Position numbers and translations under genes: made by a program. A model generated the notes under the pieces. It ran no database searches and was not told the DNA's origin. It saw only the letters and a program-made list of their open reading frames with translations. A stretch of DNA of 6,928 nt from Bacillota bacterium (GTDB lineage Bacteria; Bacillota; Clostridia; Christensenellales; Pumilibacteraceae): assembly GCA_009780875.1 (NCBI GenBank), contig WQZE01000052.1, positions 1 through 6,928 of the forward strand. Direction: 5' to 3'. This document shows, in pieces, positions 1 through 6,290 of this stretch (positions within the stretch are counted from its first letter, which is position 1; each line of letters opens with the position of its first letter).

Positions 1-1
1 C

Positions 2-562
2 AAGTATATTGAGGATGAGGAACTAGCCGGAGCGATTGTTTGGGATATGACGGGAGACACCAGAGATTGGGCAGAGCATAACGGAGCATTCAGACTGGGC
101 AAAGTGGTAGGACAGTTGATTGGTGGAGAGGTTCCCAATATTCCACCACCCCCAACAGGTCCTGGCGGTGGCGGCAATGGGGGAATGGACCCCAATAGAC
201 CGGGTGCTGATGGTAGCAAGTTGAAGGGTGGATTGTCAGCAGGTGCCACCTTGGGCATTGTGATTGGTATCATTGTGCTTGCGGGTGCGGTTGCCGTGAC
301 CATCTTGCTCCTCAAAAAAAGGCAACAACAGGCATCTACGCCAATGGGTAGTTATTACAAGACACAAGAGAGACAAGCGGTACAACACAAAAAAACAAGC
401 CAAATGCAGCAAATGTCTCCAAGAACCACGGCAAGACCTCCGAGTGCGGGAGCGAGACCTCCTATGGGTGGTGGTAGACCAGGCGGCTATGGACACAATG
501 GGTACGGCAGTGCACCAGGGCAACGCCCAAGCAAACCGCCTCAAAAAGGTGGCAAATGGTAG
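2..562 (+). CDS. C-terminal part of a membrane-anchored GH18-like (chitinase-type) glycoside hydrolase, 5' end outside window
   Basis: The reading frame is open from the window edge to TAG at 560-562, giving 186 visible residues; the start lies upstream. The first visible residues include GAIVWDMTGD, which resembles the last beta-strand of GH18 domains (G-x-x-x-W-[ED]-x-x-GD), where the Trp lines the sugar-binding site. Next come a Pro/Gly linker (PPPP, GGGG; nt 134-205), one membrane helix at about visible residues 80-104 (nt 239-313) followed by KKR, and an approximately 80-residue tail rich in Gln, Pro, Gly and Arg with two ARPP repeats. The KKR after the helix predicts the enzyme domain outside and the tail in the cytoplasm. 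A role in glycan or peptidoglycan hydrolysis at the cell surface is inferred. The catalytic DxxDxDxE motif would be upstream and cannot be checked. The membrane anchor and tail are clear; the GH18 assignment rests on one short motif. Confidence 0.6.
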   Translation, partial: KYIEDEELAGAIVWDMTGDTRDWAEHNGAFRLGKVVGQLIGGEVPNIPPPPTGPGGGGNGGMDPNRPGADGSKLKGGLSAGATLGIVIGIIVLAGAVAVTILLLKKRQQQASTPMGSYYKTQERQAVQHKKTSQMQQMSPRTTARPPSAGARPPMGGGRPGGYGHNGYGSAPGQRPSKPPQKGGKW

Positions 563-605
563 GGTGGGCTTTTTGTAGGCATAGCACTACCAAGCAAATT
601 TGAAC

Positions 606-645
606 AAAAAAAAGACAGAACTCACTTTGGGCGCTGTCTTTTTTT
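606..645 (+). terminator. Probable intrinsic (possibly bidirectional) terminator after the GH18-like gene
   Basis: An eight-A run (606-613) and GACAG (614-618) pair with CTGTC (634-638) and a seven-T run (639-645) around a 15-nt loop. It lies 43 nt after the stop at 562 and before the next gene. The GC part of the stem is only 5 bp, and the A and T tracts can either extend the stem or act as the U tract. The symmetric A/T flanks would allow function in both directions. Confidence 0.6.
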
Positions 646-731
646 GTGTCGCAAGGTGCAAAAAAAGACATATTTTTTGTGTGGAATGAATATTTTTGTA
701 GTGCAAATAGGTGTGAGAGATTGCACCCTTT

Positions 732-739
732 GGGAGGGG
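732..739 (+). promoter_or_regulatory. Ribosome binding site deciding a GTG start
   Basis: GGGAGGGG lies just before GTG at 743, with GGAGG (733-737) 5 nt from the start. This site, together with the KKR-plus-hydrophobic signal sequence that begins there, decides for GTG 743 over the in-frame ATGs at 644 and 686, which lack a good site. Confidence 0.7.
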
Positions 740-742
740 TTT

Positions 743-2191
743 GTGAAAAAAAGAGTGTTTTTGGTCGCATTGTTGGGGTGTGCTTTGGTGCTTGTGTTGT
801 TTTTGGTTGGTTGCAACAAAACCGAGAGTGTGCGTACGCAATACAAAATTGAGGCAACCCTGATAGATGAGACCACCTTGCGTGCAAATCAACGGGTTGT
901 GTATACCAATCAAAGTGAGTTGAGACTTGACAAATTGGTTTTCAATCTTTATCCCAATGCATATAGGCAAGGTGCCAAGTATGTGCCCTATGAGCCCAAG
1001 GAGGCAACGATTGCCGATGGTGCGTTTGGTGGTATCAGTATTGACAAGGTGCAAGTGGATGGCAAGAGTGTGGCGGGCGAAATTGCTGGTGTGGACAAAA
1101 ATATTTTGCAAGTACCCGTAGATTTGCAACCGACCAAATCAGCGACCGTATCGTTTGACTTTGAGGTCAAAATCCCCAAAATCAATCATAGATTGGGGGA
1201 GAATGGCAAAACCATCAATTTTGGCAATTGGTATCCTATTGTCGGAGTTTTGCAAAATGGAGAGTTTAGGCAAGACCCGTATTATAGCATTGGTGACCCC
1301 TTTTTGAGTGAGACGGCGGATTATGAGGTCTCCATCCAAATCCCGTATGAATATGATTTGGCGTCTACCGGGGCTATGAGTGCGTCTAGTGACGGGAGTA
1401 CCAAATTATACAAAACCAAGCAAAGCAATGTTAGGGACTTTGCTTTTGTTGTGAGCAAGCAGTTTGAGTCTTTGTATGGTGAGATGGATGGTACCAAAAT
1501 CCACTATGCTTTTTATGATGACCAGGATGCGGTGGGCAACTTGGGGCTTATCAAAGACACGCTCAAAACTTTTAATGAAATATTTGGGAAATACCCTTAT
1601 GACAGTATTACCGTGGTCAAGACACCGTTTTTGCACGGTGGGATGGAGTATCCGCAAGTGGTGTTTATCTCTGATATTTTGGAGGCAAAGACATACCAAG
1701 AGGTCATTGTACACGAGTTGGCACACCAATGGTGGTATGCCGTTGTGGGCAATGACCAAGTCAATCACGCTTGGATTGATGAGGGACTTGGCGAGTATGC
1801 AACCACGGTTTTTTTTGAAAAAAATCCACAATACGGCGTGGATAGCAAAAGACGCTTGGCAGATGTCTTGTCCACCTTTTTGTTGTTTTGTGACCTCAAT
1901 GGCTACATAAACGGCAAGGCAACCGTGATGGAAAAACCGCTCAACGAGTTTAGAAGCAATATGGAGTATGTTTTTATGGTGTATGCAAAAGGGCAGTTGT
2001 TTTTTGATTGTTTGCGAAAAAGCATTGGAGACAAAAGTTTTTTTGAGGGGTTGCGTTCGTACTATGCCGACAACCAATTTGGATTGGCGCAAAAAGTACA
2101 CCTTTTGGTGGCATTTGAAAACGCAAGCAAACGCAGCCTTGACAGTTTTTTTGACAGTTGGATATTGGGCAAAGTGCAACTTTTGGCATAA
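743..2191 (+). CDS. M1-family zinc metallopeptidase, predicted lipoprotein
   Basis: The 482-residue product starts with a lipoprotein signal peptide: KKR at residues 2-4, a hydrophobic stretch, and lipobox LVGC with Cys24 as the lipidated residue. It is therefore expected to be anchored on the outer face of the membrane. Residues to about 270 would form the beta-rich N-terminal domain of M1 enzymes. The catalytic part is clear: HGGMEY at 298-303 (the GxMEN substrate motif, Glu302 kept, Asn replaced by Tyr), HELAH at 324-328 with Glu325 as general base, third zinc ligand Glu347 18 residues later (DEGLGEY), and the probable transition-state Tyr414 in VYAKG. The large C-terminal domain of PepN or ERAP enzymes is absent. 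The family removes N-terminal residues from peptides; the natural substrate here is unknown. The amidase gene follows after 40 nt, suggesting cotranscription and an envelope or peptide-scavenging role. Confidence 0.9.
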   Translation: MKKRVFLVALLGCALVLVLFLVGCNKTESVRTQYKIEATLIDETTLRANQRVVYTNQSELRLDKLVFNLYPNAYRQGAKYVPYEPKEATIADGAFGGISIDKVQVDGKSVAGEIAGVDKNILQVPVDLQPTKSATVSFDFEVKIPKINHRLGENGKTINFGNWYPIVGVLQNGEFRQDPYYSIGDPFLSETADYEVSIQIPYEYDLASTGAMSASSDGSTKLYKTKQSNVRDFAFVVSKQFESLYGEMDGTKIHYAFYDDQDAVGNLGLIKDTLKTFNEIFGKYPYDSITVVKTPFLHGGMEYPQVVFISDILEAKTYQEVIVHELAHQWWYAVVGNDQVNHAWIDEGLGEYATTVFFEKNPQYGVDSKRRLADVLSTFLLFCDLNGYINGKATVMEKPLNEFRSNMEYVFMVYAKGQLFFDCLRKSIGDKSFFEGLRSYYADNQFGLAQKVHLLVAFENASKRSLDSFFDSWILGKVQLLA

Positions 2192-2231
2192 GTTTTGTGG
2201 GTTGCTAGGTACGCCAAGACAAGGAGATGAG

Positions 2232-2924
2232 ATGTTTACAACTTTCAAATTGAGCAAGCGAATTTTGCTGTGGAGCCTGTCATTGGTTGTTTTTTGCGGG
2301 TGCACCATAGGAGTCTTGTACAGTGTGCAAAATGCCAGTCACGCACCGTATAACGGCATCACCATTGTATTGGATGCCGGACACGGGGGCGTGGATGGAG
2401 GGGTCGTTGGGGGCAATGGAGCCAAGGAAGCAGACATAAATTTGTCCATCACCAAGGCACTCAAAAGTATTTTGGAGAGCCGGGGGTACCGTGTTGTGTT
2501 GACTCGCAAAAATGCCAACGGACTTTATGGGCTTGCCAAAAAAGGCAAACGCAAACTCAAAGATATGAATGCGCGCCGAGAAATCATTGAGCGAACAAGT
2601 CCCAATCTTGTGGTCAGTATACACCAAAATTCGTACCCGCAAAAGACGCAAACGGGTCCGCAAGTTTTTTATAGCATTGGTGGAGACAACAAAATTGCAA
2701 GTGTGCTTCAAGGGGTGCTCAACACACATTTGCAAAATGGGAACCGAGTAGCCAAAAAAGGGGATTATTATATACTCAATTGTACCAAGTATGACTCCGT
2801 TTTGGTGGAGTGTGGATTTTTGACAACACCTAGTGAGGAGAGATTGCTTGTGCAATCTGCGTATCAAGAAAAGGTGGCGTATGGGATTTTTAGCGGTATC
2901 AACAAAGTGTTTTTTGTATCTTGA
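2232..2924 (+). CDS. N-acetylmuramoyl-L-alanine amidase (Amidase_3, CwlD-like), membrane-anchored
   Basis: ATG 2232 is preceded by AAGGAG (2221-2226) with 5-nt spacing. The 230-residue product has an N-terminal hydrophobic segment (about residues 11-31) that acts as a signal anchor, then one Amidase_3 domain from about residue 43 to the end. Zinc-ligand motifs are DAGHGG (His51), KEADINL (Glu66) and SIHQNS (His131); catalytic Glu193 lies in LVECGF. The full set predicts an active zinc amidase that cuts the bond between MurNAc and L-alanine in peptidoglycan, outside the membrane. There is no separate cell-wall binding domain. Size and layout resemble CwlD of endospore formers, which makes muramic delta-lactam in the spore cortex, but no sporulation gene is nearby, so a general wall-remodelling role is equally possible. 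The gene lies 40 nt after the M1 peptidase gene and 67 nt before dapF, so all three may be cotranscribed. Confidence 0.92.
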   Translation: MFTTFKLSKRILLWSLSLVVFCGCTIGVLYSVQNASHAPYNGITIVLDAGHGGVDGGVVGGNGAKEADINLSITKALKSILESRGYRVVLTRKNANGLYGLAKKGKRKLKDMNARREIIERTSPNLVVSIHQNSYPQKTQTGPQVFYSIGGDNKIASVLQGVLNTHLQNGNRVAKKGDYYILNCTKYDSVLVECGFLTTPSEERLLVQSAYQEKVAYGIFSGINKVFFVS

Positions 2925-2991
2925 AAAAGTGAGGGCACGATTTGTGGTGCTTATAAATATTGTGTCTTGATGGTTTGCAAGGAGGCGATGA

Positions 2992-3873
2992 ATGAAACTG
3001 GATTTTGTAAAAATGCAAGGTTGTGGCAATGATTATATTTATATTGACAATTTGGACAATGGGCACAAGATAGAGGCTATCAAAGAGTGCGTTGTGTCTT
3101 TATCGGATAGACATTTTGGGGTGGGTGGAGACGGCGTTGTGGTTGTATGCCCAAGTACCAAAGCGACTGCAAAGATGGTGATGTACAATGCGGACGGCTC
3201 TTTGGGCAAAATGTGTGGCAATGCAATCAGGTGCGTAGCCAAATGGTTGCATCAAAAGGGCTTGGTGCAAACCCCAATCGTCAGAATTGAAACGGATGAT
3301 GGAGTCAAACGGTGCGAATTGCAACTTGAAAATACCGTGTGCAAAAATGTGCGTGTGGATATGGGGGTTCCAAGATTTTGTACGGATACCATTTTGAGAC
3401 CCAAGTATGCGAGTGCAATGCCCCAGTGCATTGGCAAAAAGATGGAGATAGAGGGTAGTAGTTTTGTTTTGAGTCTTGTGTCCATAGGCAATCCGCACAG
3501 TGTTCTTTTTGTACAAGACACCCAAACTTGTCAAGTGGAACCCATTGGGAAAAAGTTGCAAGAAAGTCATTTGTATGCAGATAGTACCAATGTAGAGTTT
3601 GTCCAAGTGATTGACAAGCACCATCTTGCACTCAGAGTCTATGAGCGTGGGAGCGGAGAGACGCTGGCTTGCGGTACGGGTGCGTGTGCTGCTGTTGCTG
3701 TGGCAATCAGGCAAGGTTTTTGTGGCTATGATACCGATATTGTCGTCAGTCTAACGGGTGGGGATTTGGTGGTCAAACAAACCAACCACACGATATTTTT
3801 ATCGGGTGGTTGTGAGACTGTGTTTGTAGGAAGCGTAGAGATAGAACAAAAAATCAAAAAAGGGAAAAAGTGA
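2992..3873 (+). CDS. dapF: Diaminopimelate epimerase
   Basis: This enzyme interconverts LL- and meso-diaminopimelate in the cytoplasm, the penultimate step of lysine synthesis and the source of meso-DAP for peptidoglycan. The 293-residue protein has the usual length and all hallmark motifs: GCGNDYI near residues 10-16, NADGS...MCGNAIR with the first catalytic cysteine Cys75, GNPHSVLF at 166-173, and ERGSGETLACGTGAC at 218-232 with the second catalytic cysteine Cys227. It is PLP-independent and uses the Cys75/Cys227 pair as acid and base. ATG 2992 has AAGGAGG (2979-2985) 6 nt upstream. Its position after an amidase gene fits a cell-wall cluster, although metabolic genes are often mixed this way. 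A palindrome begins 4 nt after its stop. Confidence 0.97.
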   Translation: MKLDFVKMQGCGNDYIYIDNLDNGHKIEAIKECVVSLSDRHFGVGGDGVVVVCPSTKATAKMVMYNADGSLGKMCGNAIRCVAKWLHQKGLVQTPIVRIETDDGVKRCELQLENTVCKNVRVDMGVPRFCTDTILRPKYASAMPQCIGKKMEIEGSSFVLSLVSIGNPHSVLFVQDTQTCQVEPIGKKLQESHLYADSTNVEFVQVIDKHHLALRVYERGSGETLACGTGACAAVAVAIRQGFCGYDTDIVVSLTGGDLVVKQTNHTIFLSGGCETVFVGSVEIEQKIKKGKK

Positions 3874-3876
3874 TTT

Positions 3877-3902
3877 GACAAAAAAGCAATTGCTTTTTTG
3901 TC
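3877..3902 (+). terminator. Perfect 26-nt palindrome, possible dapF terminator or operator
   Basis: The half-site GACAAAAAAGCAA (3877-3889) is followed directly by its exact reverse complement (3890-3902). As RNA it would form an 11-bp stem with an AATT loop and a T run within the 3' arm, starting 4 nt after the dapF stop. The T run is inside the stem and is followed by TCGC, so it is not a textbook terminator. It overlaps the candidate -35 of the next promoter, so an operator role is also possible. Confidence 0.5.
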
Positions 3903-3918
3903 GCAAATATGGTATACT
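3890..3918 (+). promoter_or_regulatory. Probable sigma-70 type promoter with extended -10
   Basis: TATACT at 3913-3918 is preceded by TG at 3910-3911 and one spacer base, an extended -10. A weak -35, TTGCTT (3890-3895), lies 17 nt upstream, inside the right half of the palindrome. Transcription would start near 3925, about 30 nt before the chosen start of the acyltransferase gene, and could continue through aroC and aroB. Confidence 0.6.
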
Positions 3919-3946
3919 AGATTGAGTGCTTGACAAGTCTAGTTGT

Positions 3947-3950
3947 GGAG
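3947..3950 (+). promoter_or_regulatory. Ribosome binding site supporting the TTG start at 3957
   Basis: GGAG, within GTGGAG, lies 6 nt before TTG 3957. It favours this start over TTG 3930, which has no such site and lies only a few bases after the predicted transcription start. It also favours it over ATG 3990, which would cut off the conserved N-terminal RW-x-x-DN motif. Confidence 0.45.
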
Positions 3951-3956
3951 TTTGGT

Positions 3957-5210
3957 TTGGCTAGATGGGAGATTGACAATGTGGGCAGAATGTTTGTTCA
4001 GTCTGCTAGCAAGACTTGGAATGCTGTATTTGGATTTTCGTGCACAACCAAGCACAAAGTGGACCGCCGTGCGTTGCAACTCGCCGTAGAGTCGCTACAA
4101 AAAAGACAGAATTATTTTTTTGTTTGTTGCAAAAAAGGAGTTTCAAAAAATTTTTTTGAAACGACGGATAGTCTTCTCCAAATACGCTCAGATACCGTAC
4201 CACCTTGTGGTTTTTTTGCATTGGAGAAAGATACGCTTGTACGGGTTTTGTATGGTGAGTTTAGGGTTTGTGTGGAGTTTTTTCACGGCGTAACGGACGG
4301 CGGTGGTGGGCTTATATTTTTTGAGGCGTTGATGCGTGCATATTTTGCGTTGCGTGGTGTGAGCGGGCTTGAAAGTGCGATGGATACAAAAAATGGGTCT
4401 GATAAAGTCTATGATGAATATCTCACACACTGCGAAAACCTTGCAAGCAAGCCAAAGCAACGGACAAAGATGCTTTCTCACTTGATGGCAACCGCCTATC
4501 AACTCCCTTTTGACAAGAGACAAAGATATACGCTGACGCAGTTCGTTTGGGATACCAAAAGTTTGCACGATTTGTCCAGCAGATTGGGTGCCACTGTGGG
4601 GGTGCTTTTGTGTAGTGTGCTTGCCTATGCGTTGACTTTGTACAAACGAGTACACGCAAACAAGTGGCAACAAAACAACATTGTCATCAATGCAAGTATT
4701 GACCTGCGCAAGCATAAAGGGTTTGTATCTTTGCAAAATGCTTTTGCTAGCAAATTTATTGACATAAAAAGTCTTTGTAAAGGTTCTTTTTTTGAGATGC
4801 TGGACATTGTCAAAAATGAGTTTGCAAAAATCACACCAGAATATTTGGACCAGTTTGTTTGCAATTTGGCTAGATGCAGTAGGTATGGTGTGCACAACGC
4901 CTTGCCAAGAGTCGTGGTGGACCCTTTTGCCAAAGCACTCTATACACTGTGTGGCGAAAAAAACGCCACGATTAGTTTTTCAAATTATGGCGTGGTGGAT
5001 TGGGGTGATGTTTTGCCGTTGTTGGTGGATTCCTTGGACTCATACAATGGTATTGCCAAAGTGGGGCGTGGTTTGGAGGTGTCGTGTATTAGTTTTGCGG
5101 GCAAGACCACGATGACCCTTTGCCACTGTGGCGAAAACTTGTGTATTTTGTCACTCTTGCAAGAGGTGTTGGATGGGCTTGGGTTGACAACCACGGTACG
5201 ACAAAGGTGA
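3957..5210 (+). CDS. Condensation-like acyltransferase (alcohol acetyltransferase family, CAT/NRPS-C fold), substrate unknown
   Basis: From TTG 3957 the product is 417 residues; TTG 3930, GTG 3945, GTG 3981 and ATG 3990 are other in-frame starts. The N-terminal RWEIDN resembles the W-Y-x-L-D-N opening of clostridial proteins annotated as alcohol acetyltransferase. HGVTDGGG at residues 110-117 is the catalytic HxxxD motif of the chloramphenicol acetyltransferase/condensation superfamily, with His110 as likely general base and Asp114 structural. ASIDLRKHKGF (about 247-257) matches the internal NLR block and FSNYG (about 341-345) the SN-x-G block of that group. The length fits a single two-lobed domain. 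There is no signal peptide or membrane helix, so it should be cytoplasmic, transferring an acyl group from CoA or a carrier to an alcohol or amine. No carrier protein or NRPS/PKS domain is adjacent. It has its own probable promoter and precedes aroC by 30 nt. The acceptor is unknown and the family name should not be read as a proven reaction. Confidence 0.75.
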   Translation: MARWEIDNVGRMFVQSASKTWNAVFGFSCTTKHKVDRRALQLAVESLQKRQNYFFVCCKKGVSKNFFETTDSLLQIRSDTVPPCGFFALEKDTLVRVLYGEFRVCVEFFHGVTDGGGGLIFFEALMRAYFALRGVSGLESAMDTKNGSDKVYDEYLTHCENLASKPKQRTKMLSHLMATAYQLPFDKRQRYTLTQFVWDTKSLHDLSSRLGATVGVLLCSVLAYALTLYKRVHANKWQQNNIVINASIDLRKHKGFVSLQNAFASKFIDIKSLCKGSFFEMLDIVKNEFAKITPEYLDQFVCNLARCSRYGVHNALPRVVVDPFAKALYTLCGEKNATISFSNYGVVDWGDVLPLLVDSLDSYNGIAKVGRGLEVSCISFAGKTTMTLCHCGENLCILSLLQEVLDGLGLTTTVRQR

Positions 5211-5240
5211 TAAAAAACGATAGAACAAAAGAGGTGTTGT

Positions 5241-6290
5241 ATGTTGAGGTATTTGACAGCGGGTGAATCTCACGGAAAGGGTTATTTGGGTATTTTGGAT
5301 GGATTGCCTAGTGGGATCGTGATTGACCAGGATTTTGTTTTGGATAGGCTCAAAAAACGCCGTGAGGCCATTGGGCGTGGCGAACGCAAAAACATTGAAC
5401 AAGATGTGTTTGAGTTTTTTGGGGGTGTGCATCAAAACAAAACAACGGGCGCGCCGCTTGGTGTGCTCATCCCAAACAAAGATGTGTGGACAGAGGAGCA
5501 ACTCAAAGGGAGGCTCTTGGATTGTGTGAGACCTGGTCACGCTGATTTTGTGGGTGCAAAAAAATATGCCACGGAGGCACGGATTGTATCAGAACGAGCC
5601 AGTGCAAGGCACACCATTGCAAGTGTGGTGCTGGGTGCCGTATGCCGGCTTGCTCTTTTGCAATTGGGTATTCAAATCAAAGGAGAGGTGGTATCGCTTG
5701 GAAATCTAGCCTTGCCTACCGACCAAATCGTAGAGAACCTTTTGCGAGAATGTGCACAAAAAGGTACGACAGTGGGTGGTGAGGTGCGACTGACGGCACA
5801 CGGTGTGCCACTTGGGATAGGGTCTTGTATGCAACACGACCAAAGGTGCGAGTATGCGTTGGCTGCCAATTTGATGTCCATCAATGCGGTCAAAGGTGTA
5901 GAGATTGGATTGGGATTTGAATTTTGCAAGCAGTGGAGTGCGGATAAAAATTTTGTAGATGAAATCTATGCTGCCAAAGATGGGGTTGTTAGAAAAACAA
6001 ATTTTGCAGGAGGCATTGAAGGAGGAATGACCAACGGAGAGGATATTGTGGTCACCCTTGCGTTCAAGCCCATTCCAAGTCAAAAGCGTGGCGTGCAAAC
6101 CATTCATATCAAAACCAAGGAAATGTGCCATACTAAGTACGAAAGGAGCGACTTGACGGCCGTTTTTGCAGGGCAAGTGATTGCTGAGGATATTTTTGCC
6201 TTTGTGCTGTTTGAGCAATTGCTGAAACATTTGGGTGGGGATACGATGGGTGTTGTGCAAAAAAGGTTGAATGAGCAACGGGTTTTATGA
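5241..6290 (+). CDS. aroC: Chorismate synthase
   Basis: The enzyme makes chorismate from 5-enolpyruvylshikimate-3-phosphate using reduced FMN, the last step of the shikimate pathway, in the cytoplasm. The 349-residue protein carries family motifs throughout: MLRYLTAGESHG with His11, GRGERKNIEQD near residues 50-60, GGVHQNKTTGAPLGVLIPN, RPGHAD at 97-102 with the second conserved His100, ERASARHTIASVVLGAV, GGIEGGMTNGEDIVV from 257, and RSDLTAVFAG at 302-311 (most relatives have RHD; here Ser replaces His and Asp304 is kept). ERASARET is the usual sequence where this protein has ERASARHT. The length is slightly short but complete. ATG 5241 has AGAGGTG (5230-5236) just upstream. The stop overlaps the aroB start, so the two are one transcription unit, probably together with the acyltransferase 30 nt upstream. 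Confidence 0.97.
   Translation: MLRYLTAGESHGKGYLGILDGLPSGIVIDQDFVLDRLKKRREAIGRGERKNIEQDVFEFFGGVHQNKTTGAPLGVLIPNKDVWTEEQLKGRLLDCVRPGHADFVGAKKYATEARIVSERASARHTIASVVLGAVCRLALLQLGIQIKGEVVSLGNLALPTDQIVENLLRECAQKGTTVGGEVRLTAHGVPLGIGSCMQHDQRCEYALAANLMSINAVKGVEIGLGFEFCKQWSADKNFVDEIYAAKDGVVRKTNFAGGIEGGMTNGEDIVVTLAFKPIPSQKRGVQTIHIKTKEMCHTKYERSDLTAVFAGQVIAEDIFAFVLFEQLLKHLGGDTMGVVQKRLNEQRVL

Noticed and set aside
655..727. GGTGCAA (655-661) and TTGCACC (721-727), with another GTGCAA at 701, as an operator or leader structure before the M1 gene
   Set aside because: The repeats are short, widely spaced and made of sequence common in this genome, and no promoter with acceptable -35/-10 spacing could be placed around them.
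644..742. Upstream extension of the M1 peptidase to ATG 644 or ATG 686
   Set aside because: ATG 644 lies inside the terminator T run, neither ATG has a ribosome site, and the extension would bury the lipoprotein signal peptide that begins at GTG 743.
1808..1829. T8-G-A7 tract in the M1 gene as a phase-variation site
   Set aside because: The tracts encode ordinary Phe and Glu-Lys codons in frame, and similar runs occur all over this T- and A-rich window, so nothing marks this one as a switch.
1406..2308. Long open frame on the minus strand opposite the M1 peptidase (300 codons)
   Set aside because: It lies fully opposite a gene with clear catalytic motifs, its translation has no recognisable domain, and it arises from the codon bias of the real gene. 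Similar minus-strand frames at 2280-3029, 3100-3714, 4188-4895, 5706-6278 and 6104-6730 were dropped for the same reason.
2934..2952. Small inverted repeat GCAC/GTGC between the amidase gene and dapF as a terminator
   Set aside because: The stem is only 4 bp with an 8-nt loop and no T run follows. The nearby TATAAA at 2952-2957 also lacks a well-spaced -35, so no promoter is called.
2988..2990. ATG 4 nt before the dapF start
   Set aside because: It is out of frame with dapF. ATG 2992 has better spacing from AAGGAGG and gives the expected N-terminus.
3875..3880. Consensus TTGACA as the -35 of the promoter at 3913
   Set aside because: The gap to TATACT would be 32 nt, far too long. A second TTGACA at 3930-3935 has no -10 at the right distance. 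TTGCTT at 3890 with a 17-nt gap and the extended -10 fits better.
4131..4140. AAAAAAGGAG in the acyltransferase gene as a programmed frameshift signal
   Set aside because: The A run is not placed as a good slippery heptamer in this frame, and the protein matches its family on both sides in the same frame.
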